A stretch of 5,170 nucleotides of DNA from Clostridia bacterium (GTDB taxonomy: Bacteria; Bacillota; Clostridia; DUPQ01). Shown here one piece after another: positions 1 through 5,170 of the stretch; within the stretch, counting starts at the first letter, position 1, and each line of letters opens with the position of its first letter. Both the position numbers and the translations under genes were made by a program. The notes beneath the pieces are model-generated. The model searched no databases, was not told the origin of the DNA, and saw only the letters and a list, made by a program, of their open reading frames with translations. The stretch lies in the NCBI GenBank assembly GCA_030592085.1, contig JAUUZV010000174.1, forward strand, positions 1-5,170, written 5' to 3'.

Positions 1-615
1 AAAATCATTTGGTTGTACAAGAGAAAACAAATCAATGGCTTGTTGATATTCTTTAGCTTCATAAAAAGACTCTGCTTTTATAAAAAATTGTCTTCCATCA
101 TATAATAAATGAATAATTTCTTGTTTACTACTTGTATTTAATTCATGTTGGCTAATGGTTTCAATAACAGCTAAAGTATATAAGGCATTTTCGTAAGTAC
201 AATTATCTTCAATATAAGTATGTTCAATTATTGAAAATCCTTCTACCAAAGAATCATTTGATAACATAGAGTAAAAATCTCTAAATAATATAATCTCTTC
301 ATCATCATTATTTCCATTTTTTAGTGTAAGAGGAATAAAATCTAAGAATTGATCATTAATAGAATCGCTAATTTTTTTTAATTGCTTAGAATCTTCATTT
401 AATTGTTCGGTTATTGCGAAATATGTTAATGAGGCTTTTGTCCCTTCATAATTATTAATGGATTCAATTAATGAATCAACTTCACTATCATAAGAGCTTT
501 GATTATTATTGTTGTCAATTAATAAGGCTCCTACATATAGTAATAATACTAACATGGCAAATATGCCTAATCCTATATAGATTTTTTTCATTGAAAAAGT
601 TTTTTTTGATTTCAC
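1..615 (-). CDS. Single-pass membrane protein with TPR-like segment, unknown function (partial, C-terminus outside window)
   Basis: The frame is open for 205 codons from a GTG at 613-615 to the left edge, so the C-terminus is missing. GTG is chosen because an AGAAAGG Shine-Dalgarno lies 9 bases upstream and because it overlaps the antiporter stop by 4 bases (GTGA), a typical translational coupling. The next start, ATG at codon 9 (589-591), has no ribosome site. Residues 2-11 are lysine-rich and about 12-33 form one hydrophobic helix followed by a run of four asparagines. There is no lipobox cysteine, so this looks like a signal anchor with the rest outside the membrane. The remainder is acidic, helix-rich and soluble-looking. 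Residues about 181-204 (motif YEAKEYQQAIDLF then a Pro-Asn-Asp end) fit the TPR consensus, so more repeats may follow beyond the edge. I do not recognise the family. A role with the co-transcribed antiporter is only inference; a general TPR scaffold or envelope protein is equally possible. Confidence 0.8.
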   Translation of the reverse strand, partial: MKSKKTFSMKKIYIGLGIFAMLVLLLYVGALLIDNNNNQSSYDSEVDSLIESINNYEGTKASLTYFAITEQLNEDSKQLKKISDSINDQFLDFIPLTLKNGNNDDEEIILFRDFYSMLSNDSLVEGFSIIEHTYIEDNCTYENALYTLAVIETISQHELNTSSKQEIIHLLYDGRQFFIKAESFYEAKEYQQAIDLFSLVQPNDF

Positions 616-1808
616 GTTTGAGTACCTTTCTGTTGTTTTATCTTCTTAATTGTATCAGCAAATGAGAATTTTAAAAGGATTGGAGTTAAAATTGATGTTA
701 AAATAACCATAATTGCAACTGGTGCAAAGAATGATGAAGGTAAAAGACCAGATGATACACCTTTGTTAGTTACAATTAGTGCAACTTCACTTCTAGCAAT
801 CATACCAATACCAATTTGCAATGATTCCTTATTATTTAACCCACTTAATCTTGCACCAAGTCCACCACCAATAATTTTAGTAATAATTGCAACACCTATT
901 AATGCCAATGTAAACCATAACATTTGTAATGTGAAAGATTCTATTTCAATACTCAAACCTATGCTAGCAAAAAACAATGGACTTAACATCATATATGATA
1001 GAATTTCAAATCGTCTATGTATATAACTACTGTGAACTGTTTTAGAAACAATTAAACCTGCAATAAATGCACCGGCAATATCAGCCACTCCAAAGAACTT
1101 TTCTCCAATATATGCTAAGAATAGACAAAATCCAAATGCAAATAATGGAAAACGTCTTTTTTTCTTATGCATTCTTGAATAACTATTAAACATTTTATTA
1201 AAAGGAATTCCAACAATTAAAGCAACAAAGAAGAAAGCGACTATTTTTATGATAACAGAACCAACTGATCCTTCAGAACCAGAACCTGCAAATCCTGTGA
1301 TAACTGTAAGAATAATAATTCCTAAAATATCATCTAAAATAGCAGCACCTAAAATAATAGTTCCAACTTTTCCTTTAAGTTTTCCCATTTCTTTTAATGT
1401 TTCAACTGTGATACTTACACTAGTAGCAGTTAATATAACACCAATGAATATGTTTTGTAGTAGTGGTTGAAAGGACATGTTAAATGCTGAAGCAACTAGA
1501 AAACCACCAACTAATGGAAAAGTAACACCTAAAATCGCAATGATTACTGCAGCTTTACCTGCACTTTTTAGCTCATTTATGTCAACTTCAAGTCCAGCTG
1601 AGAACATAATAACAATTACACCTAGTTCAGCAAGTGTTTTTATAAAATCAGAATCACCAATAACACCTAAGAATGCAGGTCCTAAAATTAATCCAGCTAA
1701 TAGCGCTCCAACAACTTGAGGTAGATGAAATTTCTTAGTAATAACACCAAGTAATTTAGTTGATAATAGTATAATGGCAAGATCTAGAAGGAATTCAACT
1801 CCAAGCAT
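612..1808 (-). CDS. Cation/proton antiporter, CPA2 family (NapA/KefB-like, membrane domain only)
   Basis: A complete 398-residue integral membrane protein, hydrophobic throughout with about 12-13 predicted helices, matching the Na+/H+ exchanger domain in length. An early GALLAGLILGP stretch (34-44) and LAELGVIVIMFSAGLEVD (59-76) are typical of CPA2 proteins. An Asp-Asp pair at 159-160 (AAILDDILG) corresponds to the ion-binding DD motif of NapA-type, usually electrogenic, antiporters. An IARSEVAL motif at 337-344 supplies the conserved Arg and Glu of a late helix. Family knowledge suggests exchange of Na+ or K+ for H+ across the cytoplasmic membrane, for pH and salt balance; the ion cannot be read from sequence. 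There is no C-terminal RCK/TrkA-N domain as in full KefB/KefC. The ATG is fixed by an in-frame TGA directly before it, and GGAG sits 10 bases upstream. The stop overlaps the next gene's GTG, so both are probably one transcript. Confidence 0.93.
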   Translation of the reverse strand: MLGVEFLLDLAIILLSTKLLGVITKKFHLPQVVGALLAGLILGPAFLGVIGDSDFIKTLAELGVIVIMFSAGLEVDINELKSAGKAAVIIAILGVTFPLVGGFLVASAFNMSFQPLLQNIFIGVILTATSVSITVETLKEMGKLKGKVGTIILGAAILDDILGIIILTVITGFAGSGSEGSVGSVIIKIVAFFFVALIVGIPFNKMFNSYSRMHKKKRRFPLFAFGFCLFLAYIGEKFFGVADIAGAFIAGLIVSKTVHSSYIHRRFEILSYMMLSPLFFASIGLSIEIESFTLQMLWFTLALIGVAIITKIIGGGLGARLSGLNNKESLQIGIGMIARSEVALIVTNKGVSSGLLPSSFFAPVAIMVILTSILTPILLKFSFADTIKKIKQQKGTQT

Positions 1809-1884
1809 TCAATAAGCACTCCAATCTGATAAAAATCTATTGTAAAATATAACATAAAACTATTATAAATAGCAAGTTCATCTG

Positions 1885-1910
1885 TTATATTATATCAAAT
1901 CATAATATAA
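1885..1910. repeat. 9-bp perfect inverted repeat in the divergent control region
   Basis: Arms TTATATTAT (1885-1893) and ATAATATAA (1902-1910) are exact reverse complements around an 8-base spacer. The left arm covers most of the leftward -10 and the right arm covers most of the candidate rightward -10. It could be an operator for a dimeric regulator acting on both directions. Equally, it could arise simply from two facing TATAAT boxes in an AT-only stretch, since there are no G or C bases in the arms. Confidence 0.35.
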
Positions 1911-1916
1911 TAACAA
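1889..1916 (-). promoter_or_regulatory. Probable leftward promoter for the antiporter operon
   Basis: Read on the minus strand, TTGTTA (1911-1916) and a perfect TATAAT (1889-1894) are separated by 16 bases, and the -10 is extended by an upstream TG (TGATATAAT). This would start RNA near 1882 and leave a leader of about 74 bases. A second, weaker candidate lies nearer the gene: TTGCTA (1870-1875), 18 bases, then TATATT (1846-1851), also with an extended TG. The region is very AT-rich, so chance matches are likely, but the extended perfect -10 makes the first site the better choice. Confidence 0.55.
1906..1911 (+). promoter_or_regulatory. Possible rightward -10 box for the RNA methyltransferase gene
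   Basis: A perfect TATAAT lies 23 bases before the chosen ATG, which would give a leader of roughly 17 bases that still contains the ribosome site. The only -35 partner is poor (CTGTTA at 1882-1887, 18 bases away). An alternative pair is TTGTAA (1840-1845) with TATAAA (1864-1869), also 18 bases apart. Neither is strong. The TATAAT overlaps the -35 box of the leftward promoter by one base. Confidence 0.3.
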
Positions 1917-1934
1917 TTGAAAGAAGAGGGAATT

Positions 1935-3062
1935 ATGATTTTAACAGCTTCGTGTATATTTGGCGTAGAGTCAGTACTATCATCAGAGATAAAAAAACTT
2001 GGATATGAAATCCATAAAGTTGATAATGGCCGAGTATCTTTTATTGGTGATCAAGTAGCAATTGCAAGGTGTAATATTCATCTAAGAACTGCTGGACGAA
2101 TTTTTATTAATTTAGGAACATATGACGTTGTTACATTTGATGAACTTTTTGATCATGTTCAAAAAATCAACTGGGGATCATATATTGAAAAGAATCATAG
2201 AATTGTAGTTAAGGTATCATCACTTAAATCAACATTAACTTCTGTGCCAGCTTGTCAGTCAATTATTAAAAAAAGTATTATTACTAGATTGCAAAAAAAA
2301 TATGATAATTTACCAGAAGATGGAGAGCGATTAATTGTATCTGTTTACATTTTAAGTAATAAAGCAACAATATTTATTGATACAACTGGAACTAGTCTTC
2401 ATAAAAGAGGATATAGAATTAGAAATTATATTGCACCACTTAGTGAAACTATTGCAGCATCATTAATATTATTATCATATTATAGAAGTGGTAAAATTTT
2501 ATTAGATCCTTTTTGTGGCTCTGGAACCATACCAATTGAAGCTGCAATGATTGCAAAGAATATTGCACCAGGAGGAAATCGATCTTTTGATGCAAAACAT
2601 TTTTCATTTATTGATTCTGCAATATGGAAACAAGCATATGAAGAAGCTTATGATTTAGAGAACAATTATGAAGGAATTACAATTTACGGTTCTGATATAA
2701 ATAAAAATGCTATTGAAATGAGTAAGTTTCATGCTAAACGTGCTAATGTTAACCAATATATAAATTTTAAAGTAAGCGATGTTAAAAATGTAACAAATGA
2801 TGGCGACTACGGTATTATTATTTGTAATCCACCATATGGCGAGAGAATGTTAACTGAGCAAGAAACAGCGATATTATACAATGATATGTCTAACTCCTTT
2901 CAAAAATTTGATACATGGTCAAAATATATTTATACTGCATATCATAATTTTGAAGGAGTATATGGTGCAAGAGCTCACAAACGAAGAAAAATATTTAATG
3001 GGAAAATAAATTGTACGTATTATCAATATTTCGGGCCAAAACCCTTGACGGTTAATGACTAA
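1935..3062 (+). CDS. rlmL: THUMP-domain SAM-dependent rRNA methyltransferase (RlmL/YpsC family)
   Basis: A 375-residue protein, close to the roughly 385 of Bacillus YpsC and equivalent to only the N-terminal half of the fused E. coli RlmL. By family it methylates the N2 position of a guanine in 23S rRNA (G2445 in E. coli) using S-adenosylmethionine in the cytoplasm; the exact site here is inferred. An N-terminal ferredoxin-like part (TASCIFGVESV near residue 4) leads into a THUMP RNA-binding domain at about 45-155, ending at the conserved LHKRGYR (155-161). The Rossmann methylase follows, with SAM motif I DPFCGSG at 191-197 and catalytic motif IV NPPYGER at 298-304. The ATG at 1935 is preferred over an in-frame TTG at 1917 because AGAGG lies 5 bases before it and the TTG would put the ribosome site inside the gene. 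No terminator follows, so reading into HU is expected. Confidence 0.92.
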   Translation: MILTASCIFGVESVLSSEIKKLGYEIHKVDNGRVSFIGDQVAIARCNIHLRTAGRIFINLGTYDVVTFDELFDHVQKINWGSYIEKNHRIVVKVSSLKSTLTSVPACQSIIKKSIITRLQKKYDNLPEDGERLIVSVYILSNKATIFIDTTGTSLHKRGYRIRNYIAPLSETIAASLILLSYYRSGKILLDPFCGSGTIPIEAAMIAKNIAPGGNRSFDAKHFSFIDSAIWKQAYEEAYDLENNYEGITIYGSDINKNAIEMSKFHAKRANVNQYINFKVSDVKNVTNDGDYGIIICNPPYGERMLTEQETAILYNDMSNSFQKFDTWSKYIYTAYHNFEGVYGARAHKRRKIFNGKINCTYYQYFGPKPLTVND

Positions 3063-3072
3063 TTGATATAAA
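3045..3072 (+). promoter_or_regulatory. Strong sigma-A-type promoter for the HU gene
   Basis: TTGACG (3045-3050, 5 of 6 to consensus) and TATAAA (3067-3072, 5 of 6) are 16 bases apart, with an extended -10 TG (TGATATAAA). The -35 and the start of the spacer lie within the last codons of the methyltransferase gene. RNA would start near 3079, giving a leader of about 25 bases that holds the AGGAGGGG ribosome site. The combination fits the high expression usual for HU. Confidence 0.75.
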
Positions 3073-3103
3073 ATAAGAACATCAAATTTCAGGAGGGGAA
3101 ACA

Positions 3104-3382
3104 ATGAATAAAACTGATTTAGTAAAAGCTGTTGCCGATTTAACAGGTCTTACAAAAAAAGACGCTGATACTGCATGTGCTGCTGTATTTCAAGTTATTA
3201 CAGACACATTAGTGGATGGAGAAAAAGTATCATTAATAGGCTTTGGAACATTTGAAGTTAGGGATAGAGCCGCTAGAATAGGATTAAATCCTGCTACTAA
3301 GGAAAAAATCCAAATAGCCGCTTCTAAAGCACCTGCTTTTAAAGCTGGTAAAGCGCTTAAAGCCATCGTCAACCATAAGTGA
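3104..3382 (+). CDS. hup: HU-family histone-like DNA-binding protein
   Basis: A complete 92-residue protein, standard HU length. It opens with the typical MNKTDLVKAVA helix, then LTKKDA, the LIGFGTFEVRDRAAR strand pair (44-58), the DNA-binding arm containing the Asn-Pro (62-63) that intercalates into DNA, and the closing SKAPAFKAGKALK (74-86). By family it binds and bends DNA as a dimer and compacts the nucleoid. The start is certain: AGGAGGGG lies just upstream. The arm reads R-I-G-L-N-P (58-63), where HU of Bacillus has R-K-G-R-N-P, so two basic arm residues are replaced by hydrophobic ones; a Lys at 66 and 68 partly compensates. IHF is less likely given the arm, the length and the single copy. 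The gene has its own promoter and terminator. Confidence 0.96.
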   Translation: MNKTDLVKAVADLTGLTKKDADTACAAVFQVITDTLVDGEKVSLIGFGTFEVRDRAARIGLNPATKEKIQIAASKAPAFKAGKALKAIVNHK

Positions 3383-3383
3383 T

Positions 3384-3414
3384 AAAAGCGAGTCTAACGA
3401 CTCGTTTTTTTTTT
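3384..3414 (+). terminator. Intrinsic (rho-independent) terminator after HU
   Basis: CGAGTC (3389-3394) pairs with GACTCG (3399-3404) around a TAAC loop, followed by ten T residues (3405-3414). A G-U pair and four A-T pairs (3384-3387 with the T-run) can lengthen the stem. It begins immediately after the HU stop and should end both HU and methyltransferase transcripts. The G+C stem is short, so some read-through is possible. Confidence 0.9.
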
Positions 3415-3443
3415 CATCGAAGTTTCATCTATTAGGATTTGTT

Positions 3444-4286
3444 ATGAAAATTATTCAATCTACTAAAATTGTTGAATGTGTACAAGAATTATGTACACAA
3501 TCATGTTGTATTTTGCCTAGTAAAGTTATCGAAACTTACAAGCAAGCAAAAAATAATGAGACTAATAGTATTGCTAAAGAAGTATTAGGTCAATTAATTG
3601 ATAATGCTTCTTTAGGTGCGAAAGAATTAATTCCTGTGTGTCAAGATACAGGAATGGTTATTGTGTTTGTTACCATGGGAAATCAAGTGCAAATACAAGG
3701 TTTATCAATTTCTGATGCAATAAATCAAGGAATTGCTAATGGTTATAAAAAAGGATATTTAAGAAAATCAATAATAAAAGATCCTTTAAATAGAGAAAAT
3801 ACCAATGATAATACTCCTGCAGTTATATATTATGACATGATAAAAGGAGATAAATTATCAATTGATATATTACCAAAAGGTTTTGGTAGTGAAAATATGA
3901 GTGCTATAAAAATGCTAAAACCTACTGATGGAGTATTAGAGGTTGAAAAATTCCTAATTGAGACCGTCAAAAATGCAGGACCTAATGCATGTCCACCATT
4001 TTTTATTGGAGTCGGTTTAGGTGGAACAATGGATAAAGCAGCTGTACTATCAAAAAAAGCACTTTTACGTGAGGCTGGTTCAATACATCATAATGAATTT
4101 TATAAACAATTAGAAAGTGACTTATTAGATAAAGTAAATAAAATACCTTTTGGGCCTGCAGGATTTTTAGGGAAAACAACAGCATTTAATGTTTTTATTG
4201 AAGCTTATCCTACACATATTGCAGGTTTTCCAATGGCAATAACAATTTGTTGTCATTCTTATCGACATAAAGGAATTACCTTATGA
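3444..4286 (+). CDS. Fumarate hydratase class I, alpha subunit (iron-sulfur, TtdA/FumA N-terminal type)
   Basis: A complete 280-residue protein of the two-subunit class I hydro-lyases, which reversibly hydrate fumarate to L-malate in the cytoplasm with an oxygen-sensitive [4Fe-4S] cluster. Three cluster cysteines are visible: Cys66 in PVCQDTG, Cys183 in NACPP and Cys270 in the C-terminal CCH. Asp68 and His258 sit at the spacing expected for active-site residues, from my recollection of the Leishmania fumarase structure. Signature stretches GYLRKSI (104-110), NTPAVI (123-128), GFGSENMS (146-153) and GVGLGGT (189-195) are all present. The ATG has a modest AGGA six bases upstream. Its TGA overlaps the beta-subunit ATG, consistent with 1:1 synthesis. 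L-tartrate dehydratase shares this fold; fumarase is favoured by the isocitrate dehydrogenase neighbour, but substrate is not proven by sequence. No clear own promoter is seen. Confidence 0.92.
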   Translation: MKIIQSTKIVECVQELCTQSCCILPSKVIETYKQAKNNETNSIAKEVLGQLIDNASLGAKELIPVCQDTGMVIVFVTMGNQVQIQGLSISDAINQGIANGYKKGYLRKSIIKDPLNRENTNDNTPAVIYYDMIKGDKLSIDILPKGFGSENMSAIKMLKPTDGVLEVEKFLIETVKNAGPNACPPFFIGVGLGGTMDKAAVLSKKALLREAGSIHHNEFYKQLESDLLDKVNKIPFGPAGFLGKTTAFNVFIEAYPTHIAGFPMAITICCHSYRHKGITL

Positions 4287-4798
4287 TTAAATTAACATCA
4301 CCATTTATAGATGTTAGTACTTTATCAGTAGGCGACAAAGTTCTTATATCAGGTAAAATATTAGTTGGAAGAGATCAAGCTCATTTACGTATGTCTGAGT
4401 ATTTTTCGATACATAATAAACTTCCTGTATCTGTTAAGAATGCAGCTATTTATTATGCAGGACCTAGTCCTAAGAAACCAGGTGAAATTATTGGATCAAT
4501 TGGACCTACTACTAGTAGCAGAATGGACAAGTTTACTCCTCTCTTATTAGAGCAAGGGTTAAAGGTAATGATTGGCAAAGGAAAAAGAAGTGAAACTGTA
4601 ATTAATAGCATAATATCTAATAAAGCAGTTTATATAGGAGTAACTGGTGGAATAGGTGCATTAATATCAAAAAAGATTAAATCACAAAGAATTGTTCTTT
4701 ATGAAGATTTACAAGCTGAAGCATTACTAGAAATAGTTGTTGAAGATTTTCCAGGTATTGTTATAATAGATGCTAAAGGTAACAATTTATACGTATAA
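4283..4798 (+). CDS. Fumarate hydratase class I, beta subunit (TtdB/FumA C-terminal type)
   Basis: A complete 171-residue beta subunit, usual for split class I enzymes; it corresponds to the C-terminal domain of single-chain FumA. Its residues complete the active site at the interface with alpha. Visible motifs are RDQAH (30-34; most family members have RDxAH), the GPTTSSRMD block (74-82) with the catalytic Thr and Arg, GKGKR (98-102), the YED acidic motif (140-142) and the ending VEDFPGIVIIDAKGNNLY (153-170). The usual Leu-Gly before the following acidic-Ala pair is Leu-Gln here (143-144), a minor change. It starts with an ATGA overlap on alpha; AAAGGA lies 8 bases upstream, inside the alpha gene. 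Function without the alpha subunit is not expected. Confidence 0.93.
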   Translation: MIKLTSPFIDVSTLSVGDKVLISGKILVGRDQAHLRMSEYFSIHNKLPVSVKNAAIYYAGPSPKKPGEIIGSIGPTTSSRMDKFTPLLLEQGLKVMIGKGKRSETVINSIISNKAVYIGVTGGIGALISKKIKSQRIVLYEDLQAEALLEIVVEDFPGIVIIDAKGNNLYV

Positions 4799-4809
4799 AA
4801 GGAGAAAAA

Positions 4810-5170
4810 ATGGCAAAGATTATAATGAAAACACCATTAGTTGAAATGGATGGAGATGAAATGACTAGAGTCATCTGGGCGATGATTAAAGAAAAACTTT
4901 TATTACCATATATTGATTTGAAAACAAAATATTATGATTTAGGGTTAGAAAAACGAGAACAAACTAATGATGAAATAACTATTAAAGCTGCAAACGCCAT
5001 AAAAAAATATGGTGTAGGTGTTAAATGTGCAACTATTACACCTAATGCTGATAGAGTAAGTGAATATAATTTAACAACTATGTGGAAAAGTCCAAATGGA
5101 ACAATTAGAGCAATATTAGATGGTACTGTTTTTAGAGAACCTGTTATTGTTAATAATATTACTCCATTTG
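4810..5170 (+). CDS. icd: NADP-dependent isocitrate dehydrogenase, eukaryote-like subfamily (partial, N-terminal 120 residues)
   Basis: The gene is cut by the right edge after 120 full codons; the family is about 400 residues. It oxidises and decarboxylates isocitrate to 2-oxoglutarate, making NADPH. The N-terminus reads VEMDGDEMTRVIW (11-23), then IKKYGVGVKCATITP (64-78) and MWKSPNGTIR (91-100), the substrate-binding serine/asparagine/arginine loop, with the second arginine in TVFREP. This pattern matches the human IDH1 and Thermotoga-type homodimers, not the E. coli/Bacillus Icd type. Cofactor is inferred from subfamily, because the NADP-specificity residues lie beyond the edge. AAGGAG sits 5 bases before the ATG, and only 11 bases separate it from the fumarase beta stop, so it is in the same operon. 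Together the three genes give two citric-acid-cycle steps. Confidence 0.93.
   Translation, partial: MAKIIMKTPLVEMDGDEMTRVIWAMIKEKLLLPYIDLKTKYYDLGLEKREQTNDEITIKAANAIKKYGVGVKCATITPNADRVSEYNLTTMWKSPNGTIRAILDGTVFREPVIVNNITPF

Noticed and set aside
471..1719. Several open frames on the plus strand opposite the antiporter and membrane-protein genes (471-665, 763-1026, 1249-1470, 1477-1719)
   Set aside because: They lie antisense to clearly coding genes, lack ribosome sites of note and encode low-complexity Ile/Pro/Thr-rich or hydrophobic shadows of the real frames.
1917..1934. Longer start of the RNA methyltransferase at TTG 1917
   Set aside because: The purine-rich SD lies inside this extension, the ATG at 1935 is correctly spaced from it, and family members begin at the equivalent of the ATG.
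2919..3104. Minus-strand open frame overlapping the end of the methyltransferase gene
   Set aside because: Antisense shadow with no family resemblance; it covers the conserved methylase C-terminus and the HU promoter.
3190..3372. Minus-strand open frame inside the HU gene
   Set aside because: Fully contained in the certain HU gene; Ala/Leu-rich shadow.
4003..4550. Minus-strand frame in fumarase alpha (4003-4185) and plus-strand frame in fumarase beta (4365-4550)
   Set aside because: Both lie inside genes with complete, motif-supported reading frames.
3444..4798. L-tartrate dehydratase (TtdA/TtdB) as the identity of the two-subunit hydro-lyase
   Set aside because: The fold and motifs cannot exclude it, but the operon link to isocitrate dehydrogenase and the absence of tartrate transport or regulatory genes in the window favour fumarase.
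1..5170. Mycoplasma-type genetic code (UGA as tryptophan)
   Set aside because: Three genes end in TGA at the family-expected length, and the tryptophan codons checked are TGG.
1..5170. CRISPR array, insertion sequence, tRNA, riboswitch or other hidden element
   Set aside because: No regularly spaced repeats, transposase motifs, terminal repeats, tRNA-like segments or structured leaders were found; the longest gap without a gene is 126 bases.

Overview
The window is AT-rich, roughly 30% G+C by eye, and densely packed. It reads as chromosomal DNA from a low-G+C Gram-positive lineage (Bacillota, or a metabolically richer relative of the Mollicutes). UGA acts as a stop (antiporter, HU and fumarase alpha all end in TGA) and tryptophan is TGG, so the code is the standard bacterial one, not the Mycoplasma code. 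Shine-Dalgarno (SD) sites are good, and one gene starts with GTG. There are no tRNA or rRNA genes, CRISPR arrays, insertion sequences or prophage genes.

Left part (1-1808, minus strand): a two-gene leftward unit. The first gene is a complete CPA2-type cation/proton antiporter. A 4-base stop/start overlap couples it to a single-pass membrane protein with a TPR-like segment. That second gene runs off the left edge and is a real CDS although it begins with GTG.

Centre (1809-3414): a 126-base divergent intergenic region carries promoter-like boxes for both directions and a 9-bp inverted repeat. Rightward lie a THUMP-domain SAM-dependent RNA methyltransferase (RlmL/YpsC type) and a small HU-type nucleoid protein. 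HU has its own strong promoter, whose -35 box lies inside the end of the methyltransferase gene. A clear intrinsic terminator follows HU.

Right part (3444-5170): a tightly spaced operon encodes the alpha and beta subunits of a class I iron-sulfur fumarate hydratase (4-base overlap), then, after 11 bases, the start of a eukaryote-like NADP-isocitrate dehydrogenase that runs off the right edge. These are citric-acid-cycle enzymes, so the operon probably continues with related carbon metabolism. No convincing promoter lies in the 29 bases between the HU terminator and the fumarase start.

I see no undescribed system here. The items most worth a second look are the antiporter-coupled membrane protein, the arrangement of the divergent control region, and how the fumarase operon is transcribed.
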